64,000 bases of DNA, taken from NCBI RefSeq assembly GCF_000189635.1, contig NW_002476358.1:510616-574615 (forward strand), given 5' to 3'. How positions within the stretch are numbered: the stretch's first letter is position 1; each line of letters begins with the position of its first letter. The translations under genes and the position numbers were made by a program. Below the pieces are notes generated by a model. That model was not told the origin of the DNA. It saw only the letters and a program-made list of their open reading frames with translations, and did not search any database. Origin of the DNA: Tetrahymena thermophila SB210. Its lineage: Eukaryota; Ciliophora; Oligohymenophorea; Hymenostomatida; Tetrahymenidae. Of the stretch, positions 29,753-41,641 are shown one piece after another.

Positions 29753-30320
29753 TTTTCCTCTTAACTTAATCTAAAGTCCAATACTATTAACTAACTATTG
29801 GATGTATTTATAATTGAGTTTTCCTAAGTATTTTGTTATCATTTTTAGATATTTTTAAAAATTAAAACAAAATGAAAAATCAAAAAATTTATAAATTAGT
29901 TTAATTTATTATTTTTTTTTAATTGGTCCATCAAGCATAAAAATTAAAATATGTATTCTTAAATTTTACTAGAGCTAAAAATACAAAAAATAAGCTCTAC
30001 TAGTAATTTAGTATAAAAAAGTTGAACATAACTTAAAAGAAATAACAATATGATTTTTATTTTAATAAATAATTTTCTTACTTGTCTGTAAAAACTAATT
30101 ATTAAAATCATGCATATTTTATAAATAGAATCTATCTGTAAATGAAATTTATTTAAAGTAGCTGTATTAAAAATTTTTTTTATAAATTCTTTAAGTACAA
30201 CAGTGTTTACTATTATTTCTTATATTATAAGTTTGCTTAAATATATATATCAATTAAAATAATCAAAAATAATATTAATAAAAATTCAACCAAAAAGACA
30301 AAAAAATTTAGCTTAAGTAA
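29753..30320. other. intergenic
   Basis: About 570 bp of AT-rich DNA between two plus-strand genes. Nothing recognisable. Confidence 0.6.
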
Positions 30321-31943
30321 ATGGAATTCTAAGGTTTCTCTTATAAATGTGAAACAAACCTTCATGAAAATTAAAACAATATTTCATGCACAGGTTAGTC
30401 TTATTGTGAAGAAAATTATATTTCTACAAACAATTATGCTTCTTCATTTTACAGATAAGATAATGAGTATATTTAACCTAAATAGAAAATAGATGTTTAA
30501 CCTTAATGTTAAAATATTCAGAATGAAGATGGATAATTATAATTTTATGAAAGTTATAGAATAAATTAAGGATTACCAATTTAAAAAGGAAGTTAAACAA
30601 ATTTTTGCTAACAATTAGATAGCCAAACACACCTTTTATGTATTAATGAATAAAATTAATTATCTCAAAGTTAAATATGTGGTTCTCTCACTTTTGCCAA
30701 TGAATCAGAAAACTTCTATTAATAGTAACAGCAAGAATAGCAAATGTTATAATTTGTTCCATAAAACTAACACTTATGGATAGAAAACAGCTAAATTGAT
30801 GAAGAATCTTGTGAACATGAGTCTAATTTCGAAAATTTTAAATAGACCTCAACAGATTAAAATGAATAGAATAAGAATAGTCAGTAAATAGTAGTATGTA
30901 AAAAAAACAAATTTAGTTTTACTGATGTTTTATATGAAACTCAATAACTCAACTATCGAGAAAATTACTATTTGATAGGAGATCTATTTATAAATGTTAA
31001 TATGTACTTAGATGGTGCTAAGAAGAACAGGAGAGATAGGTCTTCAATTTGGAATTAAATTAGACCTGTTACATGCATTTAAGTTAACTAAGCAGGTTAT
31101 TTTTCAATTGTAGTTGATGACACATAAGGGGCGTTAGAAGATTTTGATAGAGTTATTTCCGTGCTTGACAAATAATAGCATGGACATGCTCATCAATAAG
31201 CATAATGGCTTATTTCTTATAAATAGTATCTTAATAATCTAGATAAGGCTAGAAAAAAAATATATGATGAATATTCGTATAACACATAGCTTATTCAATA
31301 AAAACTAGCTGAAAATACTATAAAATCTTTGCAAATGGCTGAGGATATTTTATAAAAATATTATGCAGGAGAAAACGATTATGTAATCTACTCTTATCGA
31401 AGAACAAATCACAATAACCTAACTTAGACATTATATAAAGGAGGTATGAGCAAGGCAATGTAAAAGTTGATTTATATAACAGAAGATAACTTCAGGAATG
31501 ATACGTTACGCTATGGGATGCTAGAGTTATTCAATTTCGAAGGATATGAATCAGTTAATTATAGTTATATTTTTGGGTAGTCTGGTAAAATTTAAGGAAA
31601 AAAAGAATATAAAAACTTTACACTTTTTACTGTTGATGATCTTGAAATAGAACTAGACATGGAAGAAATGGCATATGAATTATCTAAAATATCTCTTTCA
31701 GCTGGAGGAACTTGGTTTTCAGATTAATTAAGAGTGTATAAATTTACAGTCACTCCATATAAATTATTTTAATTATCTATCATGAGAAAAGACCTAAGTA
31801 ATCTTTATGGAGAGGAATTCTACAAAAATACAGAGTATTACTAAAATAGCAAGTCATTTATATCAAAATATTATGATTAAAATAATTAAAACTCAAAAAA
31901 AATATTAAGAAATAAAATTATTTTAAAAAATTAAAATTCATGA
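30321..31943 (+). CDS. single-exon hypothetical protein
   Basis: 540 aa, no intron; first in-frame ATG to TGA. Residues 1-195 are Gln/Asn/Ser-rich and probably disordered, with scattered Cys. From about 195 on the composition is that of a folded protein: an alpha/beta region with NYYLIGDLFINVNMYLDG, a helical segment near 280-340, then a block containing LELFNFEGY and DDLEIELDMEEMAYEL, and a last strand-rich block (VYKFTVTPYKLFQLS). The tail is basic. No transmembrane segment, signal peptide or catalytic motif is visible. The layout of a disordered N-terminus plus folded C-terminus would suit a regulator, but that is a guess. Family unrecognised. Confidence 0.78.
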
Positions 31944-32625
31944 TAATCTGCATCATTAGCCAATAAACTTTGAAAATAGTAATAATATTCAAACCCCTTA
32001 ATAAAAAAAAAACATATAATAAAATTTTTAAAAATTTAATCAATTAATTGACTTATCCATGTATCTATTTATTAATAAATGAAATATTCATTTATAAACC
32101 AATTTTATTTTCTTCAAAATCTTTTCTATATAATTTTACTGAGTTTTAATCAAATTGAATAATTTCAATATAATAAAAAAAAGGTTTTAGTCGTCACATT
32201 TAATACTGTAATTATTTAATCTATTAGTTAAATGGTATTTAATAAAAATTTTTGTCTAATTGTTAATAATCCAATAAATTTTAATGCCTACCCCTTGAGT
32301 AATTAAGGCTTTTTACGAAGTACTACACTAATTGTTTAAAATAGATTATTTTTATTTTTTTAGTAATATTAGGTAAACAAAAATTTGTTAAATGTTTATT
32401 TATAAAGTCTATTTTTTAAACTATTACTAATCATTTCATGATTATTTTTTCATTGGTTAGAAATACAATACAATTTAATATTATTTAATAGAACGATAAG
32501 TATTTATTTACAAGACCATTCATCTATTTATAAATTTGTCTATCCATTTATCTATTTATAGAATTTCTTATTTATAGTTATATTTATGATTAATTAGTAA
32601 AATTTTTAGTTGTTCTATAGATCAA
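31944..32625. other. intergenic between convergent genes
   Basis: About 680 bp, AT-rich, with loose ATTT/ATCT tetranucleotide repeats around 32480-32570. It should contain the 3' UTRs of both flanking genes. No other feature. Confidence 0.6.
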
Positions 32626-35617
32626 TCATTTTTATATTTATGATGGGATAGTCTACAAAACTTCTTCTAAAAATAATATTTAGTCGATTAAATGCCAAAA
32701 GCCAATATTTTCCTCTGATAAAATTTCTACTAGCTACTTTCTTAATTCATCGGTCGAACATTTATTACTATTTACTTTGAGATAATCATAAGCTTTATCA
32801 AACATTACTATTCCTAAACTGGCTTCACATCTGTGTCTAAATAGTTTTATTTTATCTTAAATTTTGAAATATTATGGGTTATTGTTTTGTTAAAACTCTT
32901 AAATAACTTCTCCTTCGTTTTCATCATAATTATCATCATCATCTAAATCCTCATCATCATAGTAATTATTATCATCTTCTTCACTTTATTGATCTTCTGG
33001 GATGATATGCCCTTCTTCTTAATCTTAATTTTGCATTTACTGACTGATTTGGTTCTTTTAAAGAGTTGCTTGCTTCCTAGATTAATTGAGGAAATTAGTG
33101 ATTGTATTGATTTTAATCGTTTTTTCCTTAAGCTTTGTTTTCATTAATTCTAATTTTTCTTCTATTTTATTTGGGTCCTCTTCTACTTCATCATCTGATT
33201 CTTCATTTTCTTCTTCATGGATTACTGATTATAATGCCTAGAAGATATGAAAATATTAAATAAATAATATGGTGAGTTTTTATTTTTACATCATCATCAT
33301 TTTCTTCATTATTTTCTCCTATGATTTCATTTATATCTATAATTTAATCCTCTTCTTCTTAAATTTTGTAAGGATACTATTATTAAGGTCTTTGCTACTG
33401 TTGTTGCTAAGTATATCTCTCATCTTAATAATTGTTATTTACTTAGCTGTTATTTTACATTGGAGGTGCATATCTCTCAGAGTTATAAATATTTGAATTT
33501 TAATCTATACTAGATTTATAATCGAAGCTTTCACGCTCATTAATATCTATGGAGAAGTCGTCAACAGGGTTACCATTTTACTTTTTTGAATATTCAAATG
33601 ACTAAAGACTACCTCTTTTGACAAATCCTTACATTTAGTTTTATTACTGCTGCTATTGCTTTTCCTCCTCATCATTCATAAAAACCATATTGTCTTTAGA
33701 TGGCCTGTATTAGGCTTATTATAATTAAACAGCTTTTTACCTTGCTTAAATATTTTCTTAAATAATTTATTTCCTCTATTATTCCATTTCTTCCTGTTCT
33801 TATTTCTTTTTTCTCTCCTACTCTTGTCTAATTTATTCTCTACGATCCACATTTTTTTATTCATTATAACTTTACTCAGCACTCTGCCTAACTGAAGGGG
33901 TTACTTTGGTTGAGACTACATCAGATTCAGCACTTGTTGATGATCTAAATAAAATATTTAAGGTAATTTTTAAATTATACATAAGAAAATAATAATTTTA
34001 CGATGAATCTATCTATTATCTAACTCTCTTCACTTCATTTCTTATGGAATTAACTGAAGATTTTGATTGATTTACAGATTACTGCTGTTAATTTTATAAA
34101 GGTTTACGCTATTTGACAGAGCTTTCCCTTTCCAAGGAATAGCTACGATCCCTTTCTTTTTTGTCACGACGATCATTTTCTGTCTTTTTAATATTTTATC
34201 TGGAATCACTTTATTGACTTTACTGCTATGGCTGTTTGATATTTGTGCTAGAGCTTCTAACCATTTTTTTCTTTTCTAACCTTTTAATTTCCTATTCAAT
34301 TCTATTTTTTTCATTAATCTATTTCTACAATTCCTTTTTAGCTTTTTGCTTTTGTTCAATCACTTTTCTATCAGTCCCTTGCTATCTTTAACCAACCCTC
34401 TATGGAGGTCTAAGCTACTCATCACTAATTGGTAAAGCTGGGCCATTTTTAGAAAGATTTTAATTAATAATTTAAAGAATACCAAGTTTTTAAGCTTAAT
34501 CCCTTAGACTATCAAAATAGAGATCATCAACCTTTTAATTTACAAAAATAATATGTATTCAATACAATTTTGGGCATAAGCAAATAAAATGCAAAAAGAG
34601 ATGTGAATCAATCTAGTTTTACATCATTAATAATATTAGGATCTGTCAAGTTTCCACTTAATAGATCTGTGATGTAAGATATGATCCTACGTTTAACAAA
34701 GGACGTGTTTATAATATCTAAAATAGAAGGTCTACTTTTAGGATTAAGTTAAAGCATTTTGCCAATTAAATCTCTTAAAGACTTGGAATAAGTAGAATTT
34801 ATAGGCGGGTATGTACCATTCATAATCTTGACTGCTAATCCATTTAAACTTTAAGCATCAAATGCATGTCTTAGATTACACATTTCATAAAGCACACAAC
34901 CAAATGCCCAAATATCACTTTTGTAACTATAAGGTTTGTACTTAAATAACTCTGGAGACATATAATAAGGAGTACCTTTTTAAAAATAATAAATGAATTA
35001 AAAATAGCTAATCTTTTTTAAACAAGCAATAAAATTAATTTTTAGGTATTTTTATAATTTAAATTCTACTCTTTTGTTTTAAATTTCAAAAGTATATAAT
35101 ATAGAAAAGTTTATCGCTCATTACCAATGCATGTATTTGCGAAGTCTCTAGTTGAATCAAGTACTTTTGCTATACCAAAATCACCTAGTCTTACTCTGCC
35201 GCTCTTTAAAAAAATATTTTGGGTTTTAAGATCTCTATGTAATATTTTCTTTTCATGCAAATAAAAAAGCGCTAATGCCATTTATGCTAACCAATCCTAA
35301 ATCTAATCTTCGGGAAAATTTTTTCCTTTTTAATTTTTAATTCTATTATGCATATCTCCTCCTTCACAATGAATCATAACAATATTTAAATACTGCTCTC
35401 TATCCATATAACTATCTTTATATGCTACAATGTTAGCATGTCTTAATTTTTACAACAAGCGTACTTCATTCTCTGTGTTCTCCCTATCTTTTTGACTCAT
35501 ATCTCTTGTTTTAATCTTTTTATTGACATACATTTTGTCTTCACGCTTATGCTTCACTAAATAGACTTGACCGAATGCACCCGATCCAATCAATTTTACA
35601 GTCTCATAGACTTCCAT
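32626..35617 (-). CDS. NEK (NIMA-related) serine/threonine kinase, NEK1-like layout
   Basis: Exons in transcript order: 35617-35125, 34975-34623, 34531-34002, 33944-33290, 33237-32626; 880 aa. The kinase domain is at the N-terminus (residues about 1-270): GSGAFG (11-16), Lys33 in the VAIK position (YVNK), HRDLKTQN with Asp129, DFG with Asp146, then [21 protein letters not shown] and the YYMSPE motif are typical of NEKs. After the kinase come a basic coiled coil ([16 protein letters not shown]), a Gln/Asn/Ser-rich linker, a very acidic stretch, and a C-terminal block ([12 protein letters not shown]) that resembles the end of NEK1. NEKs in ciliates act on cilia length and basal bodies; that role is inferred. 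It shares a 548-bp divergent region with the B-box/SPRY gene. Confidence 0.9.
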
Positions 35618-36165
35618 TTTAAATCACTATTTGCTTTAAGTTTCCTAATAATATAATTTTATAATAAATTCAATCTTCTATGTTGGTGTTAACTATCCTT
35701 ATAAATTATTCAAAATCAGCAATTAATTATTTGTTGGATTAGTTTTTTTGGTTTGAATTTTAATAAAAAAAACAATTTATCAAAATATTAAATTTTGAAA
35801 AATAACAAAAGCAATGAATCCATAATTTTCTATTTAAGATGATAGTTAATATTGTTTGTTTCTTTTTTACAACAAATATTATATTAAAATGAGATAAATG
35901 AATATTCTATATTTAAAATATTAATAATTCTATTACTTATAGACTTTTAGAAATAAAAATGCCGAAGTTAATATTTAAAAATTAAAAATAATATTTTTTC
36001 TATATTTATTGAACTCTATAGAAAAATTCTGACTTAAAATAATTTATATCAAGTTGCCTTTATCCTTTTTAAATAAAAAATTTTATCAAAATAAATCAAT
36101 TAATAAAAAATTTATTTGTTTTGATAATTGAAAAATATTAAATAACGATTTTTAAATAAAAAAAA
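35618..36165. other. divergent intergenic region, NEK / B-box-SPRY
   Basis: About 550 bp of AT-rich DNA between outward-facing genes, which must hold both promoters. No recognisable motif. Confidence 0.55.
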
Positions 36166-38402
36166 ATGTCATAAACTAAAAGTCTTAGTAGCTCCTAAAG
36201 TTTAAAAAAGAGTTAATAAAATATAAAATAGGAAAGATAAGATGAAAAGGCAGATAATGAAGAACAGTTTATTGAGTAGCAATAGTATTAAAATAATGAT
36301 CAAGATGATGGTAGTTACAGTTCTTATAATTATATTCAGTAATAAGAATAGAATGATTAAAATGGAAGTCAAAATTTAAGTTCCTCATAAAATTTAAGTT
36401 AGAAATCTTAAAATAAGTAATCTTCTAAGAAATTAAGCAATGCGTTTAATACGGCAGGATATTATTAAAATGACTTAGATAATCAACAAGCTGATTAAAA
36501 TGAAGACGATAGAGAATCTGTTTTTTCATAAAAATCTAAATAAAGTATTTCTAAAAGTGTTAATTAATAAGTCAATAATATTTAGGATAAATATGAAGAA
36601 ATCGTATTGACATGTAACATACACAGACAATAGATTGTTAAAGTATGCTCAAAAAAAAATTGTAAAGAAAAGATGCTTTTTTGTTTAGAATGTATTGAAG
36701 AATTCGCTGAGCATGTCGTTAAACACAGACCATTCATGTCTATCAATGATTTTCTAAAAGAATTATAAACTAATCCTCACACTTAAAGAAAAGAAAAGAT
36801 TGAAATGCTATAAAATGAAAACCAGTCTCATGTATAGATGTTTTTGCAGGCAATTAATAAAGAGAAGAATCGAGTTGCACAAAAAGTTATTCCTGTTATT
36901 AAATCAGCTTTAGTAGGACTATGCGATCAGCTTTAAAGTAGAATATTTGATGAAATTGATTAATTTTCAAAAACATATTAATATAACTCGTAATTTCTGA
37001 ACTCTTACCTAGACCAAAATGGATTACTCTCTGAAATACTTGATTAAGGTATAATTTTTTATATTAATGATAAAAATATTAATTTTTTTCCTAATGAAAT
37101 AATTTAATAGTCCCTTCTTATGCTAACCTTTATCAGAAATTTTAAGAAAACAAAGGATTACAAGAAATTAGGTTCCATGATTATTTAGAAAAAGTTTATA
37201 GAAAAACCTTAAATAATAGCTCAGTTGAATAGACAAATTAAGCATTTGCTTATTTTGAAGAGGTATTTGAAGAATTTAGAAAATAAGGGAATAATACTCC
37301 AATATTCAACGGAGAAGCATTACTTTTAGAGAAGGTTGAATAAGTATTTAACGAATTTATTGACTAAAAAGATATAAGGTATTCTAGTGTGATATCTTAA
37401 TACCCAATATGCAGTTCATGCTCAAAGGAGATTTAGAATGATAGTAACTTACAAAAAATGAAGTAAAAACTAATTGATCTATAAGATTAACTTAGTCAGT
37501 TAAGTAAACAAACTATAAACTAAAATAATTTGCAAAGTACTCCTTAAAGCACAAAAAAATAAGGATAACTTTCATAGTAAAGCTTCTAATCAAAATTATC
37601 ATCTCAACAGTTAAATACAAAATCAGGTTAGTAGCTTTTAAACAGTAAAACAGAAGAAATAAAATAATTATAGCAAGAAATAGATAAGATTTCTAAATAA
37701 AAGCCTGGAAGTTGCAAAGGATGTAGAAGATTATATTGCATCTCTTGCTAAAATCAATCATATTGTAAGGGTTGCAAGTTATATTTCACAAGCTAGTTAA
37801 AGACAAACAAATTTATTATAAAAGAAAATAAGGATTGGCCAATGCTTATGCTTGATGATACTTAAAAGTAGGGTATATAATCAAATTTAGATATTCCAAA
37901 AATATAAAACGTAAAATTAGTATAAATATCTGCACTTTTATAGAAGCTTAACATAGGATTAGTCTTAGCCAATTAAGAGCTTTTTTCAGGAAAATATGAA
38001 TGGGAAGTTGTAATTGAAAATAATGATTAGTGTCACAGTATTGGTTTTGGTTTATGTAAGCTTGATGAATTACAATCTGAAATAGAACTAGGAAAAAATT
38101 TGAAAGAATTTTCTGAGTCTACTGGACTCATTGTAGTAACATCGAATGGAAAAATTGCAGGAGGCTTAAAAGGAAGGGTTCAATCATTCTAAAAAGAGAA
38201 GTTGGCTATGAGCTTTAACTGTCTTCTAGATTTTGGAAAGAATAAATTTAGTATAAGTGGAAAAAATGTTTATTTAGAAAAAGATTTAGAAAATAATCAA
38301 GGTTATGTGCCTTGTTTCTACTCTGGTTGCTGTTTTAAAAGCTATAATAATTTTACAATTAAATAAAAATATTAATATGATTAGTTGATAATTCAAAAAT
38401 GA
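36166..38402 (+). CDS. B-box zinc finger and SPRY (B30.2-like) domain protein
   Basis: Exons 36166-37048 and 37111-38402 give 724 aa. Residues 1-140 are Gln/Ser/Asn-rich and disordered. About 145-185 is a B-box-like zinc finger (CNIHRQQIVKVC, then CLECIEEFAEHVVKH), with Cys and His spaced to bind zinc. A helical region follows. CSSCSKEI, CKGCRRLYCISC and CKGC add a second Cys-rich zinc-binding stretch near 525. The C-terminal 150 residues look like SPRY: GKYEWEVVIEN, SIGFGL, and a repeated beta pattern ending in VPCFYSG. In animals B-box plus SPRY is the TRIM layout, but there is no RING here, so ubiquitin-ligase activity should not be assumed. It is probably a scaffold or substrate-recognition protein. 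Confidence 0.82.
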
Positions 38403-39077
38403 ATTTTAATTAATTGATATGTTCGATTGATTATCTTTCAATATTAATTAATTTTTTAGCAATCTTTTTAAAATATTTATTCATTTTAATGTTTAAATTA
38501 ATATGTTTATATTTTATTTCAAGCTAAGCTTGGAATTTTTATATATAAAGTTAGATTAATAAAAATTTTCAAGTTGCAACAATCTATTGATTATATTTAC
38601 CCTATTTCAAATTAAGATTGGATTATTTATGCATTTATCTAATTAACGAAGATCTTACTTAGATTGATTACCTTTGAAATTTAATTATCTTTAGTTATTC
38701 TAAAAATATGATTATATAAGCTATTTATTTTTAATAATTTTAATGTTTCAATAAATCTTTCAAAAAATATGTTTTACTTGCTTATTTAATTAATTTCAAA
38801 TAAAGATTCATTTATTTAAAATTAAATGAAATTTTGGTTTAATTAAATTAATTCATATTTTTTTGTTATGATTTTAGAAGTTTTATTAAAAGATAATAAA
38901 TAAATTAATTGTTATTCAGTATTTAATTAATTCTTTGAGTAGATTTTTACAAACATTTGAGAATAAATTTTGTATTATTAAATATTACATTATATAAGAA
39001 GTAATTTAATTATCAAGTTTAGTCTTTAATATTAGTGAAATTATGTCATTTTATAAATTTTAGTTGTAATATTTTAT
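38403..39077. other. intergenic between convergent genes
   Basis: About 675 bp, AT-rich, holding the 3' ends of two convergent genes. Nothing else was seen. Confidence 0.6.
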
Positions 39078-40899
39078 TCAAATACCTGTGGCATCGATTT
39101 TCTTTTATTATTCTTAAATATGGAGCATTTCTTAATGCTAAAGTGGTTCGTTCTATTCTAAAGCTCCATAATTTTTATAGTCTGTAGAAGTGTTTGAATC
39201 ATGATCAACAAGAGAAGACCTCTCACTTTTTACTTCTTCTTTGTCTGGAAGAGAGATATTATCAGGAATTTCAGAATTAGATTTGCTTGATAAATCGCTG
39301 TCACTTAACTTTTTACCTTTTTAATCTATCAAGCTTATACCTACAAGAGGAACTGCACTTGTTAAGTTAGCAATTAAAATAAGTATCCACAAATTATCAA
39401 AATTATCTTCAGTTATACCTAAAAGATAAATTAAAACTCCTCCTAATTATGAAGAAACAAGACTTCCAAGATTTAGAGTGCTCATAATCATCGCATACAT
39501 AGTTGCTTCTATGGTACGAGGACATAATCTGCAAGCTAAAACCAATAAAGGTAATATATTGAGTTCTCCAACAATTTATATGATGATAGAGTCTCCTAAA
39601 CAAAATAATTTATCAGGTATTCCCATCTGAACATTTAAGCGAGTTACTAATAATATTTATGAGAGTCCTAGTACAACACAAAATAAAGTAGAAACAATAA
39701 ACTAAAGCGAGAATTCTACAGTTTTAAGATATTTGTTATATATAAATATTGCTAAAAGAGTGCCTGCAGCATGGATAAATTTCAAAGAACCCATAAACTA
39801 AGGTTCAAATCCAAGTTAGTTAGTATAGAAAAAGAACATACTGCTTGAGCTAGTTGGAGTAGCAGCGAAGAGGAAAATAAAAATTAAAGGTTAGTAGATT
39901 TAGGGTTTTTTAAGGAATCTAAAAAATAGCTATATTTGACTAAGATTACGATTCTGTTAGCTCTCCGTTAGGTCTTCAGTACTCTATTGATCAACCATAT
40001 AAAAAGTACTGACAAATAGTAAAAAGGGAAAAATACCAGTAATTGCAAATATGTAATACTTATCCATAACCTCTAATAGAAAGCCTCCTAAATAAGCAGT
40101 TGCAAGAGTCTATTTTAAGTTTAAGATATTATAAATTTTTGAAAAAGATTAACTTAAATAGATAAAAAAATATTTTAAAATTAAAAAGGAGCTTTAAGTT
40201 TAATAGAAAAGAAACATATAAATATCTTTTAATTATAAGTAAAATAGTAACTAGAGTGAATGAATGAATAAATAAATGAGTGGCTTGATTGATTGATTGA
40301 ATTTAAAATAATTTCATACAAAAGTTTTAAAAAATAATTTATTGAAATTTTAAATAGCTTACACCAAAGCTTTTCACACCAAAAAACAGTGAAACATTTT
40401 AAGAAGCTTCAGCCTATTGCTCTTGATCATTCATGTTAAATTTTTTACTTTTGAGTTGAGAAATTTCAACTAACATAGCTTCACCAACAACATTGCAAAA
40501 AGCTGTGCAGAATTAAATATTAAACAAAATGACTAGACCAACTGCTTTTTCACGAACATAAAAGGCTAGAAGCATCCAATTCACAAAAGCTAAAAAAGAA
40601 AATATCATGATATAGCTCTTTCTTCTTTCACCGCATATTGGAATTGAATCACTCATAATTCCATAAATAGGTTTGAAAACCCATGGAAGAGCAATTATTC
40701 CTACTACAAAAGAGACCTCTGCAGGTGACATATTATAATTATCTTTATATAAGAAGTTAATAGGAACTTCTGAGAGAGCTAAAACACCTTAGGCTAAAGC
40801 GACTAGACATACGACGAGATATTTACCAACAAACTCATCATTATCAATAAACCATTTTGTTACAGAGGGTCCTAGCATGCTTCCCAGTCTTTTTGACAT
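39078..40899 (-). CDS. folate-biopterin transporter (BT1/FBT family)
   Basis: Major-facilitator-type membrane protein carrying folates or pterins. Exons 40899-40363 and 40109-39078 give 522 aa. The first loop holds the family-typical run LPWVFKPIYGIMSDSIPI followed by a basic turn (GERRKSY). About 12 hydrophobic segments follow, including LVILFNI, FAITGIFPFLLF and LWILILIANL. The cytosolic C-terminal tail of about 80 residues is acidic and Ser-rich. The start ATG gives a short N-terminal segment before the first helix. BT1 proteins are known from trypanosomatids, apicomplexans, plants and cyanobacteria. The substrate cannot be told from sequence alone. Confidence 0.87.
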
Positions 40900-41641
40900 T
40901 GTTTATTGAAAATATAAAAACAATAAGTAAATTCTAAATTTTATAAATTGTTTTATTATTGAAATGAAAGATACTGAAATACTAAAACTAAAATTTTACT
41001 CCTTAAATATTATGTTTTGTCTAATCTTCTTTTTTGTTTATTTTCTAAATTACAAGCGATTAGTCGATAATTAATTGTTTGTATGTTTAATCTTTAAAAA
41101 CTGAATATTTGTAATTAAAATATACTTTTTAATTATATAACAAAGCAAAATTTCTAAGTATTTATTTGATTAACTAAAACTGAATTCGCGAAGTTAAATA
41201 AATTAAAAACGGTATAGTAATCTGTGTATAAATATATTAAATTTTAATTTTCATTGATATTTTTTAAGATCTTCTTTTATCCAATAAAAAAAGTGTTTAT
41301 TATTATTATTAAAATCTACATCTAAAATTTACAAAATTAAGATATGATACTAATGTTTAGGACATCATAATTAATATCTCAATTACTTTTTTTCTAATAT
41401 AAATTGATTCTTAAAATAAAATAAAATATCTTATTTTTTAATTTTTATTTTTGTTTTTAAAGACATTTTGTACTTAAAAACAACTTTCTAATAATATTCT
41501 AAATTTTAATACTACTTGAAAACATATAACATAAATTATAACACTCTATTAATATTAGTTTTTTTTAGTATTTTTATGTAGTTTATATTAATTTCATTCA
41601 GTTTCTCAACTTTCTAAACTATTTTTAAAGAAATAATTTTT
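40900..41641. other. intergenic
   Basis: About 740 bp, AT-rich. On the minus strand near 41560-41640 a short lysine/glutamate-rich reading (EKIISLKIVQKVEKL) is open and might be an extra 3' exon of the kinase-LRR gene. It has no supporting donor and was not included. Confidence 0.5.

Noticed and set aside
41560..41640. Extra 3' exon for the kinase-LRR gene
   Set aside because: The reading is lysine/glutamate-rich and open, but no matching donor in phase was found. The model ending at 41642 already gives consistent phases.
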